Assembly (NCBI RefSeq): GCF_029784155.1
Contig: NC_073691.1
Coordinates: 22,777,453-22,841,452 of the forward strand
Origin: Uranotaenia lowii
Taxonomy: Eukaryota > Arthropoda > Insecta > Diptera > Culicidae
Direction: 5' to 3'
DNA: 64,000 bases
Part shown: positions 46,340 through 58,498 of the stretch, piece after piece
How the letters are laid out: every line of letters begins with the position of its first letter
Position numbering within the stretch: the stretch's first letter is position 1
Made by a program: the position numbers and the translations under genes
Notes under the pieces: generated by a model
What the model was told of the DNA's origin: nothing
The model's input: only the letters and a program-made list of their open reading frames with translations
Database searches by the model: none

Positions 46340-47469
46340 TATTATATATGTATGAGATAAGAGGCTGGAAAACGATAATCATGGGCAGTTCAACCTTGGG
46401 TTCTTCCAGCATTGATCACTAAAGATACAGGCTTATAAGATCGAGAATTCAGAAGAATTGAAAGAACCATTAGAAAAAGGCTTGGGATGATTAGCTTCAA
46501 TTGCTCAGAAATAATTTTGAGCATTGTTGAGAAAGAAAAGGAGTTTACTCAGAACTGGTTTTGAGTGAAAAGAAACATTCAAGTTGATGGTTTGAGTGGA
46601 GAAGACAAACATGAAGTTCAATTTAAATCGTTTGGAGTCATTTTTAAAATAAAATAACATTTATTTGTTCTCGAAATCTAATTGAAGTTTATTTCGACAC
46701 AGTTTTAAATTAGAAAAAAAAGTTTGACGTTTACCAATTGACATCGGACGTGAATATTGATATTTTACAGAGTGAAACTAACATTTTTTGGAGTAGCGGA
46801 GTCCTTGAAAGCGATAATTAGTTGGCCTTTTCGTTCATGCTGCAAAATGTTTCGAAGAATAGAGTGGTTATTTTTGAGAGATTGTTAGTTAACTTATCAA
46901 TTTGGACAGATCGGGTATGCTTAAAAAAAAATACTTTAAATAATTGTATTCTTTCGAAATGTTCATATTATGCTGAATACATGCTGGACGAGCCAAATGT
47001 ATAATATGCTCATTATAATTAAAAATTCTGAAAATTCATTTATGAAATTAACCTGTAAAGTTTGATCAAGGTCTAATATATATTGATAAAAAACAAATGA
47101 AATAAAATTGTAATGCTGGAAAAAAAATGACAAAGGCAAATCGATGAGATGTCACGTAAACACGTTGAGGTGGAATCAGATCGGTGAGATCAGTTGAAGA
47201 TTATATACATTCATTTCTTATTGTAATGTACCTACGTGTGTACGATATTCAAAATTCATACAAAATTCTAAATCATTCAGAATTTATACAGGCCTAAAAG
47301 GGTTTATGAACCAGATAATAAGATAATTTTCATAACCTTAATCACCAATTTTTAGAACCTTTGTTATAGAAACTTGACAGGTATTTTTACTTGTTCATTC
47401 AATTGTTAAAGAATTTGGCGTATATAAATATGATGTTTTTAATATTTGAAAAAAATGGCGAACCTAGGT
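46340..47469. other. Non-coding DNA with two hairpin motifs
   Basis: No gene. GCTCAGAAATAATTTTGAGC near 46502 and ACTCAGAACTGGTTTTGAGT near 46547 are small hairpins of the family that is tandem at 48311-48740. Confidence 0.45.
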
Positions 47470-48030
47470 AGGTAGGTGTAGGTAGCAGCAGGCTTGCAAT
47501 TTCTCTAAAGAGAATCACTGACGTGCTCGGCTTTCGATTCTCGGTAGAGATTCTCTGAAACGCTCCGCAGAGATTTTTATCCGAACCTCTGTAGAGAATC
47601 TGTAAATCAACACGACAGGGCTAACACACACTACAGTGAAAAAATGTTTTCACCACGGAGAGCGACAGCGACGGCAGCTGGCTTGGCTTGTTGCGTTTAC
47701 AAACACATACGAAGCTGCATCACTCGCCCGAAACTTTCATCGTTTGTTGATGCTATTATTATGCACACCATCGTGTTTGTTTTTGTCTTTGCTTTTTTGT
47801 GGCTTGAACCAGTCGGTTCTGTGTTTTCACCGGGGTGCTCTACGGTGACTAATTGTCGTACGCCGGAGCTATTGAACTTAGGTGTGTGTGGCTTTCGAAA
47901 CCGGGGTGCGAAAAATGTGTAGAGAGGAACAAAAAATCTCACCCGGTTGATTTGCAGCTACGGCACGGGGATGTTTTATTCTCCGTTCTCCGTCTTTCTC
48001 AGTAGAGAATGGCATCTCTGGGTAGCAGTA
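47470..48030. mobile_element. Possible fold-back element with AGAGAATC motifs
   Basis: A GC-richer block. Its left part repeats AGAGAATC/GATTCTC (47500-47605), and its right end has CTCAGTAGAGAATGGCATCTC (split as shorter matching words) with GGTAGCAG at both edges (near 47480 and 48019). Several overlapping 60-90-codon frames occur on both strands, none with a domain. The ends are not proven; this may be a MITE. Confidence 0.3.
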
Positions 48031-48309
48031 TAAAATGGCATAAAGATGCCACCAAAATTCCTCTGGAGCGTATAGTAATAGTAATCCACGATTTTCTCTT
48101 CTTTATTCCGGATGTCTATGTGTTCGCTGCTTCATGCCAGGCGAAATCAGTTTTATTCGTAAATTTTTATATTGAATTGTATAATAAAAAGCAAATCAAA
48201 ACAAGAATGAAAACACGCATTTATTGCTCTTCGTTTTTGAGAAGAATGATGGTTCGTATGATTATTCATAAATGATACAGTTTCGAAGTAAAATTGGAAA
48301 TTAATAGTT

Positions 48310-48740
48310 GACTCAGAAATGGGTTTGAGTAAAATGACTCTAAAGTATTCTCAGAATTGGTTTTGAGAGTAAGAGGAGGAAAAAAATAGTAGTTACGGAT
48401 AAAGAGATAGTTGTATTAAATATGGTTAACAAGTTTTATGGTTTACTCAGAAATGGTTTTGAGTAAAGAAATTGAGTATTCTCAGAATTGGTTTTGAGAG
48501 TAATGAAGAAGAAGAAATGAGCAGTCATAGAAAAAGGATTTTTTTCCATCAAATATGACTAAGAAGTTTGGAAGTTTGCTCAGAAATGGTTTTGAGTAAA
48601 AATATTGAGTATTCTCAGAATTGGTTTTGAGAGACTAACGAAGAAAAAAAGGAAGAAGCAAAGTTGGCTCGTAGAAAAGAGACAGTGTTGTGTACACTTT
48701 GATAGAGAAGTTTTCTAAAGGTCAACAGAAAAAAGATGGC
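48310..48740. repeat. 133-bp tandem repeat carrying paired hairpins
   Basis: CTCAGAAATGGTTTTGAG occurs at 48312 (GGG variant), 48446 and 48579, and CTCAGAATTGGTTTTGAG at 48349, 48481 and 48614. Each set is 132-134 bp apart, so a unit of about 133 bp with two hairpins is repeated about three times. A decayed fourth lies near 48729. Each motif folds into a stem of about 7 bp with a 4-nt loop. Similar single hairpins lie at 46502, 46547, 49887, 49927 and 49998. Confidence 0.8.
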
Positions 48741-50622
48741 TCAGAAACAGTTTTTATTGATTTGAAGGAAACATATGTGTACTTAAATTTAAAAAAAACT
48801 GTTCGTTGTGTGTGGGGTTTTCTCAAAATTTACAGAGAGTAAAATTTGATAAGAATCATAAGACGGGTCAAGTTTTCATACTACCTGATAATGACATGTT
48901 GTACGTCCAAGCCTTTACTTGGAGTTCCTTGTGATTTGCATTGACCTGACCCGTGGGTTTCTGGTGAGTTTGAATAAGTATGAGGTGATCCTGAAGTAAT
49001 TTCCTCTGAGGCAGTAATTGATAACTCCTATAACATAACTATAACAAGAACAATTTATTTTCAGAAGGGACATACATTTGGTTTGAAAAATGCACTTCAT
49101 TTGAACACAAATTCACTCGTTGATAATTACATTAATGCTACATAAATTGCGATCAACGTCAATTCGTGATGACTGTCTGATTCGAAGATTTTTTGGTAAA
49201 TGGGAGGTTTCAGCATTGAACGTAGTACATCAAAACCGCTGGATTGCCTCTACTAAAATAATTTGAAGCAAACTAACTAATGGCAAATTCAGAATGTTGT
49301 TTCGACCTAATAAATGCGTCCTAGCTATATGAGCTTGAACTCATAAGAATTTATGATTGAATTTTGAATTCAGGTTACATTTAGTATGGGTTTATTATAA
49401 ATAAAATAAGCTGACAAAGATGTTGCAGCGCCTTAGGTTTGAATTTTCCTAATTTTTCATTTTATCACTTGATTCGGATTTAACCCGACGTTTAAAGTTC
49501 GAAGAGAATACATATCATCAATTAAATCCTATGTTTAAATATAAAAGAGAGCACATTAAAGTCAATGAACGTTGAATAGATTAGAAAACGGATTTTTGCG
49601 GAACGTAGATAATTATAGGTTCTCGAGAGAGCAAATCTTTGTCTTGAAAAAAAAAAAGCAACGGAAAATGATGATTCTGGTTGTTGAATATTGTACATCA
49701 GGTTTTCAAAACGCTTTTGTTTTTTTTTTTTTGAGATTTGAGATGTACAAGATTGGATTGAAGAATAGAAATTACTCCGAGCTGAATAACAGAGATAAAT
49801 GCACTTTTAAGTTTAAGGTCTCCCTAATCAAACATTCAATCAATCAGAGCTGAATAAAACAAAGGAAAAAAAAAGATTTATGTTTACTCAGAATAAGCTT
49901 TGAGTGAAGCTGCATAAAAGGTTTGCTTAGAAACAGTTTTATGTGAAATAGTCCAACATGCGTACTCGGAATAAGGTTCTAGAAAAAAAACATAAACTTA
50001 CTCATGAGGGTTTTGAGTAAAATTGATTGACAGGTTTGCTTTTCATCAGTTTTGCATGAAATACATATATGCATGGCTTTGCTGGTTATTAAGATTTAAA
50101 TAAAATAAAAACAGACATTGAAACTATATACCTTAATATTGAAAAGGAGGTATCGAGCTAATGAAGATACTGGAACTTTCGGACGTTGTACTTCTATTAA
50201 AAAGAAAAGAAGAGAGATGAGAGAACTGATGCTTGAACGAAAGTCTCTTATTAAAAAAAAATCAATTAGATACCTGGTGATATATAACTCATTCGTAGTT
50301 AGTCAATGGAAAGAGACATACCTCAGCGCTGTTTCTTGACAAAGTATAGTTAACTTGAGTTTGTGATTTGAAGTATTCATTCAATTCTTCGGAAAGGGAT
50401 GCACTGTGGAAATGAGTTCCGACATCCTATTCGAGACTTCACATGAAACAATACGGAACAATAAAAGATTGATCAGCTCGTTATCATAATACGCAATCAG
50501 GGTGTGTCAATTAATTAAATATGTGTTAGATCGTAAATGAATGTTCACATAGCGTCATAAAAGTTACATCTTGGAACGGGCTCAAAATAACTATAACTAA
50601 TTTATTTAAAGAAAAAGGGAGA
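48741..50622. other. Non-coding DNA with dispersed hairpin motifs
   Basis: No gene seen. CTCAGAATAAGCTTTGAGTG near 49887 and ACTCATGAGGGTTTTGAGT near 49998 belong to the 46.5-50 kb hairpin family. The remainder is AT-rich and unique. Confidence 0.4.
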
Positions 50623-50792
50623 TGTGGTGATGCCATAAACATGCATCATACTGTAAGTAAGATCTCCTATCAATATAGTCATGTACGCCTCCACCGCATA
50701 TTACCTTGAGTAACATACTTGTGTCGCCTGTGCGCGCTGGCACAGCATTCGTGTGTAGGCCACCAATCGTAGCACATCGACTCGCTGTCACA
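50623..50792 (+). mobile_element. Intact 170-bp interspersed repeat
   Basis: It starts TGTGGTGATGCCATAAACAT and ends CGACTCGCTGTCACA, giving minimal TGTG/CACA inverted ends. It is nearly identical to the split copy at 40346-40396 plus 42841-42965 and in the same orientation. No coding capacity. It may be a MITE or SINE-like unit; target duplication is not evident. Confidence 0.75.
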
Positions 50793-50841
50793 CCAACAAT
50801 TCGATTTTCCAACATAAAGCAAAATAAACGAAAAAAAAATT

Positions 50842-50920
50842 TCCTCGACCGAGATTTGAACTTCAGTCCTTCGAGTTCACAGTCCGGTATCTTACCACGA
50901 TGCCAACTCATCAGTTGATA
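50842..50920 (-). ncRNA. tRNA-like block, probably SINE-derived
   Basis: The minus strand reads GATGAGTTGGCATCGTGGTA (A-box-like, TGGCATCGTGGTAAG), then a CTGTGAA loop, then GAAGTTCAAATCTCGGTC (B-box-like GTTCAAATC with a partly pairing T stem), ending before a run of T. The anticodon stem does not pair well and the acceptor stem is not closed. A functional tRNA is therefore unlikely; a tRNA-derived SINE head or decayed tRNA fits better. Confidence 0.4.
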
Positions 50921-51374
50921 TGATCTACGCTATAGCTCTATAGGTGAGATTTTCTTTTTACGAATCGGTCAGAGGAAGAAACCGGAGAGAGTGTCAGTTG
51001 AAGGACCGCCCATTTATCGTAAATCACTTCACTCAAATTGTAAATGTCGAATGAGCATATTCTCAGAGACATATTTACGAGTAGACTAAACTGCTATCCG
51101 ATTCAACTTTTTCGAGCAAACATGGTCGTAAATGAATGATAGGAAATCACTCAATACCAACGTGTTTACGATAGTTATTGAAAATGTCTTAATATTCGAT
51201 TTGGATTATCATTTCTATTACGATTTCATGTTAGCTGGGTAGTGTGATAGTTGATCTATCTAACGCAGAAAATTTGATCAAAAACTATTATCAGAGTAAC
51301 AAGTTATGGAAGTTCAAAGTTGAAGTGACAGTGCGCGTGTTTCCAATTTCTATACAATTTTGAACGGTACTGTA

Positions 51375-53376
51375 TTTTTGTATTTGGAAAAGTAGAATCA
51401 GATGTTTTATGAAATGCTATTTGAACTCCTGTTTTTTTTTAAATACAGGATTTCAAATAGCATTTCATTTCTAATTTTTAATAATGGTTCGAATAGAAAA
51501 TCAAGGATTCTAAACTGGATACAAAATACGAGAACAGAAATACAAATTTGGTATTTGTTGATATTAGACCAGAACCTCTTAAATGAGTTTAATCTCATTC
51601 AAAATTAAATATTCAGAAATGAGTTAGATAATTAAGAACAATTTTGGCAAAATTCAGAACCTGGGATAAGTTTGAGAGGTTTTATAATCAGTTCTGAGTC
51701 AAGATTGTTACTCTTAATAACCTTACTGAATCATCAAAATGTGCTTTGTATTTAAATTTTATAGTGTAAAATATGAAACCTAACTTGCCTTTCCTGGACC
51801 CTCATGGGGGGGTTTTTGTGAAAAATGAACAATCAAGTGATAGTTTCTAAGCACAATCTTAGCTTGCTGGTCAATTTTGGGAGGAAAAAGCTCTTCTCTC
51901 TTGTAAGTACTTTCTTTATTTTTGAAGCATCTTCTTCAGGTAATAAAATTTTATTTTGAAGTTGTTTTTGGCCGATTTCAAAATATTTGTTTTGAAATGT
52001 TCACTTTAAACCATAAATATTAAAAAAGATTCAGAAATCATTCATCCTACACATGCCAATATTTTCAAAACCATACAATCGATAAATGAAAATCCAAAAC
52101 AGAAAAATAACCACACAACACCGAACAAGCTGATATTTAAAAACAACAAAAACAAAGGGGGAAAAGTGGGAACTGTTCGAAAGTTTCGGTGCTGATGAAA
52201 ATTTCTCCTAAAATTCTCGCACAAGCGGTTTTTATCCGAGAAAACCTATCACTACATCTTAATATAATTAAACATTAATTAAATAATAAATTAATTGAAT
52301 TAATTCGGAAAATAAAAAAAAAAACAGATAAATAAACAGCTTTACAAGACCTGCCGAGACGACAACAACAAGAAATCAACATTTTTATGTAAACATCTTA
52401 CAACAAGTATTTTGTTATCGGCCAAAAATAACCTTAAAATACAATGTTAGTCCCAGAAGAAGATCCAAAACGGATTGAAACGTTGAATACATGAAACAAA
52501 AATCATATTTGCTCTTAAATAAACTGCATTCAGGAATTTCCCCAGGAAAAATACAATACTCAGTCGATCCCCAAACATAAATACAAGAAAAATCTTTCTC
52601 AACTATGTATTTTAATTTTTTGCAGCAAGAAGCAGTCAAAATTATCGGTTAAAGTACTAACACACTTTATTTAATACAAACTACATTTCTACCTTTAAAC
52701 GAAAATGGATTTGGTGTCAATTTAACTGACATCAATGATATTTAGAATCAATTAGGCTGGAACAAATATCAATTTCTTCTTCTGTCACCAAGCCCCCCCC
52801 CCTCCTTCAAAATTAAAAAAAAAACCGAAAGGGGAAATAAATAAAGTTTGACGTAATTTATGTAAATTTCGATAAAAAATTCCAATATCTGAAAGATTAA
52901 AAGACCAAAAAACAAATTTAAGAAGATGGAAGTTATTTAACCCCACCCCCCTCCCCCCCTTTGTGATGATCTAACTCCGAGTGACAAAAGAAGGATTTGA
53001 AATTTTTTCCGGCCTTAACTCAATAAAATCGAATGCCATTGGTCCAAATGGAATTCCACTTCCACACAGCTTTTTAATACCTACTATCATGAAAATATCG
53101 AAAATCCTTCCTATAAAGTAGAAATCTAATAGCGAAGACCTTTCTGAACCTTCGTCCAATAGGCATCCTATGCGTTCCTTTTCTTCTCATAATTTTAAAT
53201 TTCCTGAATCTTCTTAGTGGTTTACAATCACAATTCAAATCTAAACTCAGTAGAACTACAGTTTTGACCAAAGTCCTCGACGATGATATTCATAATGCCG
53301 TCTGTAACTGTCAGTGTGGCTGACTATAGATTTTTCGAAAGCATTTATAGAGTGTCGCATGTAGCATGATAGATTG
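51375..53376. other. AT-rich non-coding DNA with poly-C tracts
   Basis: No gene. C-runs at about 52793-52805 and 52943-52962 stand out. A local near-palindrome at 51411-51465 (GAAATGCTATTTGAACTCCT against AGGATTTCAAATAGCATTTC) is a fold-back of about 20 bp. Confidence 0.45.
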
Positions 53377-55131
53377 CCGTGTTGCCAAAAAAAAAGTCGA
53401 TTGATAACAGGATTTTTCAGCACGTATCCGGGCTGGACAAACCGGACAATTTTTTATAAAAACCTGGCAAAAATCCGGGCATTTGCTAACAAAAGTGACG
53501 ACCATAAATCCGGGCAATATCCGGGCAAATTTTCTCAAAACCCAGAAAATTCTCAACAAAAATCAAGTAAACAAATTAGATTTTTTTTATTAAAACTCAT
53601 GTACCGTCAAACGGGGCATCATGCAAAAGCGGGGTTAGATGCAACATTTATATAAGGCGGCATCCATAAATTACGTAACGCAAAAAATGCAATTTTTTGA
53701 CCTCCTCCCCCCCGTATGTCACAAATCGTAACGCTTCGACGTACTCCCATATAAAAATTACGTAACGCTGATAATTACCACCCCCCCTCCACCGATTTTC
53801 TCATGTTTAAAATAGTGATTTTCGAAGGTCAAAAAAAGATTTTAACCTAAATTTTCTTAACGTTCTTTAAAACGGAATTAATATCGATCAGATCGCTACT
53901 TAGTACTCATTGATGATAATTCTCTGATAAAAAAAAAAATTGAATGTCTTATTACGAGTTGCTCTGTGCTTGTAAACTGATGATCTACCTTGGTTACTTC
54001 ATTTTGTTCAAAGAGCATAACTTGTTACGCAAAATATACACCACTTGATAACAAAATGATGATGACATATTTTCTTGCATCTTAAGCTAGTTTTTTTTAA
54101 GTTTTTATTTTTTAAATAAAATTGAAAAATCGAGCAATAAATCAGCAATCGAGCATTTTATCATTTTTCGATGCCGTAAGAAACATTACCCAGTATGACG
54201 GAATGGCTTGATAATATTACCTACAAACTTTTTACTGGTTTACTCATCCTATACCAACAGTACTGGTATAAAAAAATGTTTGGAACAATCACTCATTTGT
54301 TTAAATAAATGTTTTTATAATACAGTTAGGTGTCTGGGGTAATATGCAACAAAATGCAAATCAAAGAAACACCTTGTAAATCTCGTTTCCATGTGCTAGA
54401 ATATGAATGATTTACATCACGCGTTTGTAAACATTGAAATTTCTTTCATCCAAATATTTGTTTTTATGATTTCAGCTTGTAGGATTTTTCGTAGTATTAT
54501 TTAACCCCCAAATGTATGACGCATCCTTATTTTCAGAAATAATGTGAAATTTGTTTTTACAGACTAAAAAATTACTGCAATTAGTGTTTTCAAGCGTAAA
54601 GGTCTATAAGGCATCGCAAATTAATTAAACACTATAAACTATATATTCATGAAATTTATCAATAAAAACAAAGTTTGTTGCAAGTTACCCTAATTTCTAA
54701 CAAGGGTGAAAATCGCATGTTTTTAGAAAATTAAAAATAACTAAAGAAACCAATATTTTTTCTAACTTCGCCAATTTGATGTTCCATCATCCGTAAAACT
54801 TAGAGTAGGATTAACTGTGAACATAATATTTTGCCATTGAAGTTGAAAATTGTTGCATGTTGCTCCAGTTGACGGTACATATTTTGAATCGTTTTTAAGA
54901 CTTCCGAAAAACCTTTCATGATCTTTTTTATAAAACCTGCTCAAAAATTTTGTTTTGGAGGCATTCGTTGAGTTTTTTTTTGTTTGATTTGCCAAATAAA
55001 ATTAATAATCCGGGCAAAATCCGGGAATTTGTCTATGAAATCCGGGCAAGCGGGCCGGGCCAGACTGTCCTCTTTTTTTTTATTAAATTTCCAAGCAAAC
55101 CCGGATGAAACCGGGCAATCTGGCAACCTTA
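53377..55131. mobile_element. GGTTGCCAG-family element(s), probably one long copy with insertions
   Basis: The left part at 53377-53560 has GTGTTGCCAAA, CCGGGCTGGACAAACCGGAC and ATCCGGGCAATATCCGGGCA. The right part at 54990-55131 has AATCCGGGCAAAATCCGGGA and ends ATCTGGCAACCTTA. These match the ends and interior of the compact copy at 45558-46044. The middle (about 53600-54980) is foreign AT-rich DNA, including the GGCATCCATAAATTACGTAA repeat. Two separate truncated copies remain possible. Confidence 0.5.
53652..53800. repeat. CATCCATAAATTACGTAACGC-type interspersed repeat
   Basis: GGCATCCATAAATTACGTAA followed by a C-rich run (CTCCTCCCCCCC), GTAACGCTTCGACGTACTCC, a second ATTACGTAACGC and another C-rich run. 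This wording is common in insect, especially mosquito, repeats as far as I recall. Its borders are not resolved. Confidence 0.45.
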
Positions 55132-57060
55132 TATATAATTCCCAAGGGAAAAATGGTTTTGGAAGATTTTTGAGTCCCAAACTAGATTTTTCCGTCCGAT
55201 TTTGTCTACAACTTCTAGTTTTGTGGCGTCTTGTAATTTAAAAATTAATCAGTTTAGAGTTAAATTGATCAAAAATAACTTAAGAAGTAACTAACCTATA
55301 TGAATAACAAAAAAAAATTTAATCTATCCATTATCCATTATTCATTCAAAGATACAAATTATAGATAACAATACCACAAAGTGGCAAATTCTTGGAAAAA
55401 ACAACACAACTTTTGTTTGGATAATCTTGTTCCGAAGATACAACGATTTGAAAAAAATAAATTTAAATTTTGTTTCTTAAAATCGAATGGAACAGTACAA
55501 CAATTGCTTGCATCATTAAAGGAAAGTTTTTTTAGTTAAGACAATAATAATGGAAATTTTAATCACAACTTTGTTGAAGGCTGAAAAGCATTTTCCCTTG
55601 TGCATCAAAAATATCCAAGAACGAACCAGCCAAAGGCTGAAAGTCTCTTAAAATAATAAAGAAAAAAAAAATATCCAAAGTTTGATTTTGGTTTAAAATG
55701 TTTTCAAAATTATCGTATTTACAAAATGGGGAAAACATACTTACTTCTATAACTATTGCACCCAGAAATCACCGTGAATTACTCACAGTCTTCAGGAAAA
55801 TTGATCATTGAGTTGAAACCTTCTTTTCTAAATCTTTTTTATATTTTACACTTTTGCTAAAAACTGCACACATTTTCCCAAAGAATTTTTACCTTTCATC
55901 TTCAAAAGAAACAAGAGCTGATAGAAATAAATATAAATTTGCATTCAGTGGCCTTAAATAAATTTTCAAATTCCTTGAACATTTTATGGAAAATGTTAAT
56001 TTTGTTTCCTTGAGCTATAATTGTGAATGTAGATTTTGTGTTCTGGAGATGAATTTAATTCCTTATCGAAAAACACCAATTCCTTCATATAACAGCTTTA
56101 ATAAATACATTTTTTTCATATTTGGCTCTAAAAATTCATAGGAAACGCAAAAGTTGCTGAAATCTCTAGTGATTTAACACATTAACTTGAGTTTAGAAAT
56201 CATAAGTAGGTTTTTTTTAAAATTGAAACTCTTACTATGAATATTTTAAATTCGATTTCTGTTTGGTGGCGGCGCTTGCATTTTTACTTACGATCATTTT
56301 TAATATGAATGTTTGATGTGATAGATTTCAAACAGAACTAAATTGAATCGGATCTTTAATTTAAATTTTTATTTTTGTCCAAGGAATTGCAGGTTACAGC
56401 TGCTTGAGTTTGGTGGTCCGATTTTTATCTTCAGGATCAGGCTTTAAGTGGTAACGAAGTTAAGGTCTTTGACAAAGTTGTTCAGCGGAAAATTTTCTTT
56501 AGGAATTTTATAAATTGGCACAAAAACTGTCAGCTGGCTCGGTTTCACAGAAGAAACTAAAATGATGTTGATTTTTACGTACAAAATATTCAATATTTCC
56601 ATACAAACCTAAAAGTTCAAATTTATTCATGTAAACGTTTCTTAAAAATTCTATAAAAAATCATGGATGAGTTTTGGACCAAGACGAAGCTTTTAAATAA
56701 GACCCCAAGGTTTGAGAAATTCAAAAATGACCCCAAATCGACACAGTCTAATGTCTTATGCACAACCAGGACGAACACTAGAACTGATCCTTGAAGTTCG
56801 TGTTAAGAAATGAGTAATTTAAAAAATAAAATCAATATTAAATCCTTGGTCCATAGACAGAAAAATCTTAGAACCAGCTTACATCAGCTTACTTACAATT
56901 TTCTCCATAAAAGTTTACCACCTAACTCTCGCTGAAGGTGAACTTCCAGCAGAGCGCGTCCGCAGAGCGCGTCCGCAGATTTCCTTTTTTTTATTTTTCT
57001 TCATCTTCCCGGAAAAATTCTTACACCCACCAAGGTTAACGGGAAGAAAACTGTCATAAA
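55132..57060. other. AT-rich non-coding DNA
   Basis: No gene, array or clear mobile-element end recognised. A short direct repeat AGAGCGCGTCCGC occurs twice near 56950-56978. Confidence 0.45.
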
Positions 57061-58249
57061 CATGGCGGAAAACTCCGGGTGGACAGACCAGACGTTCCGG
57101 ATCTAGCAGGTCCCGCGTCGTCGTCGTCCTCGTCCTCGTGTGCGCTCTATTTCAATTTCAAATTAGTTGAGGTATTTTCTATCCGGACGACAGAACAACA
57201 CAAAGCTCACCACAGCTCAGGGGTCATATTCGAGGTTTGGTTGTTGTACAAGAACTTTTGCGGGAAATGGTGGAGAAAGAAGAAAAAAAAAACTTCCAAG
57301 GAAGTGTCCGGAGATGAAAACGCGTCACCGGAAGATGCACTACGTGATCTTGTTTGGACGTTTTTTTTCCTTTCTTATGTGGCAACAGGGAGTAAACTTT
57401 CGTTTTATATGTTTGTTGGTCAGCTTTCTAGTTTTCTGTAGAAAAATTCTGAAGGGGAATCGAAGTGGGGGAGTTATTCTGCTAAGATGGACAACGGCGA
57501 ATTCAACATTTAAGTTTGTCATGTGGAACCAACATTGGAGAAATTTTAGCTAGGATTTTGCGTCCTGAATTTTTAATTTTTAAAAACCTTTAAAGCGAGA
57601 TTTCAAATTCCAATCAGCAGACGCTTATGAATTAGCTTACTTTCCCAACTAATGGGAAAAAAAGTTCTCAATGAAGGAAACTTTCGCACCAAACAGCTTC
57701 TTGACTGCTTCCGAAGATTAACCAAATTGGGGAACGACGACGACGACGGACCCATTTCAGGTAGGTATGAATTTCATCACAGAAACAAATAACTTTGGTC
57801 CCAGATGAAAGCCTTTCATTCAGACTTTGTTTACGTTTTAGTTTTGAAACTCGACAACCCAACGAAACGCTTTGATTCTGCTGATGTTGATGTTGGCACG
57901 CCATCCTGGACGTGTTAAAAACTTACATAACCTCACTTGTGGAACAACACACGTGGAACGAGGGCATATATGTGTTTGTTCTGTTGTTTGTTTGAAAGTG
58001 TCTGCTGGGCTGATAAATCGAGAAAGTTTTCACTTTGCAGGAAATTTAGTTTTTAAACTTAGTCAATCAAGGCAAGGTGGATGAATGGGAACTTCGGAGC
58101 TAATCAAAAACCCTGAAAAGGTGAAAAAAGGGTCTCGAAGAAAGTTGGAAGATGGCTTTTCTGCTGGAAGAATCATGAAAAAATGAAAGAAAAAAACAAC
58201 AATTGATCTTTAAGGATTAAAATTTTGAAAAAAAACCTCTAGTGCCATT
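57061..58249. other. Less AT-rich unique DNA, no supported gene
   Basis: The CGTCGTCGTCGTCCTCGTCC run at about 57115-57135 and a GACGACGACGACGG run near 57737 raise GC content. Overlapping frames (57079-57441 and 57167-57553 plus) have Ser runs and Lys runs but no domain. It could hold regulatory DNA or a 5' UTR exon of the minus-strand GPCR gene, but nothing proves it. Confidence 0.4.
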
Positions 58250-58498
58250 TTACTGACATTTTTTTGTAATTTAGTGAGATTTTTAGTATCATTTTGTGTG
58301 ATTTTTGTGTGTTGATGTTTACCATATTTCTGCCATTTTTGAATTATTTTTAATGTTATCTTCGTGTTATTTTTGTGATATTTAAAGTCAAGTTTGTGTC
58401 ATTTTTAAGTCATATTCGTGTCATTTTTGTGTATTTTTGTATCGTTTTTGTGTCGTTTTTAACTTATTTTTGTGTCATTTTTATGTCATTTCAAAAAT
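58250..58498. repeat. 11-mer TTTTTGTGTCA fringe next to the inverted array
   Basis: Degenerate units GTGTGATTTTT, GTGTCATTTTT and GTCATTTTTAAG lead up to the AATTTTGAC array. They are the same 11-mer that borders the TTTTTGTCA array at 17.7 and 19.1 kb, in the same orientation. Confidence 0.75.

Larger units (their letters stand above)
40200..51239. mobile_element. TA-flanked insertion with CCCAGC(A/T)AACAT termini (11.04 kb)
   Basis: It begins CCCAGCAAACAT at 40200 and ends with the inverse ATGTTAGCTGGG at 51239. TA duplications lie at 40198-40199 and 51240-51241. The flanks rejoin perfectly to restore the outer element (GTGATATAATA + GTGTGAT). The TIR is about 12 bp with one mismatch. The interior carries a split 170-bp repeat, inverted 13-mer arrays, a Helitron and hairpin repeats. 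I see no transposase or other capsid- or polymerase-like frame, so this may be a small TA-specific MITE inflated by later insertions rather than an 11-kb autonomous transposon. Confidence 0.7.
39314..51372. mobile_element. Tc1/mariner-like long-TIR (fold-back) element split by an 11-kb insertion
   Basis: The left end CAGTACCGTTCATAATTGTA at 39314 and the right end, ending ACGGTACTG at 51372, are inverted and both flanked by TA (39312-39313, 51373-51374). The arms continue: CAAATTTTCTGCGTTGGATA at left corresponds to TATCTAACGCAGAAAATTTG at 51258-51277, and most of the left arm is mirrored at about 39913-40199. Without the inner insertion the element is about 1.02 kb with arms of about 425 bp and a short centre (about 39740-39912). 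No transposase frame is present. TA duplication and CAGT ends fit the Tc1/mariner (IS630) superfamily. Confidence 0.8.

Noticed and set aside
50842..50920. Functional tRNA gene on the minus strand
   Set aside because: The A- and B-box-like words are present, but the anticodon stem and acceptor stem do not pair; kept only as a tRNA-like or SINE block.
40200..51239. Maverick/Polinton-type large DNA transposon
   Set aside because: Terminal repeats are only about 12 bp, the target duplication is TA rather than about 6 bp, and no polymerase, integrase or capsid-like frame is visible.
57079..57553. Ser/Lys-run plus-strand frames of 120-128 codons
   Set aside because: Two overlapping frames with homopolymeric residues from trinucleotide and A-runs; no domain or splice structure.
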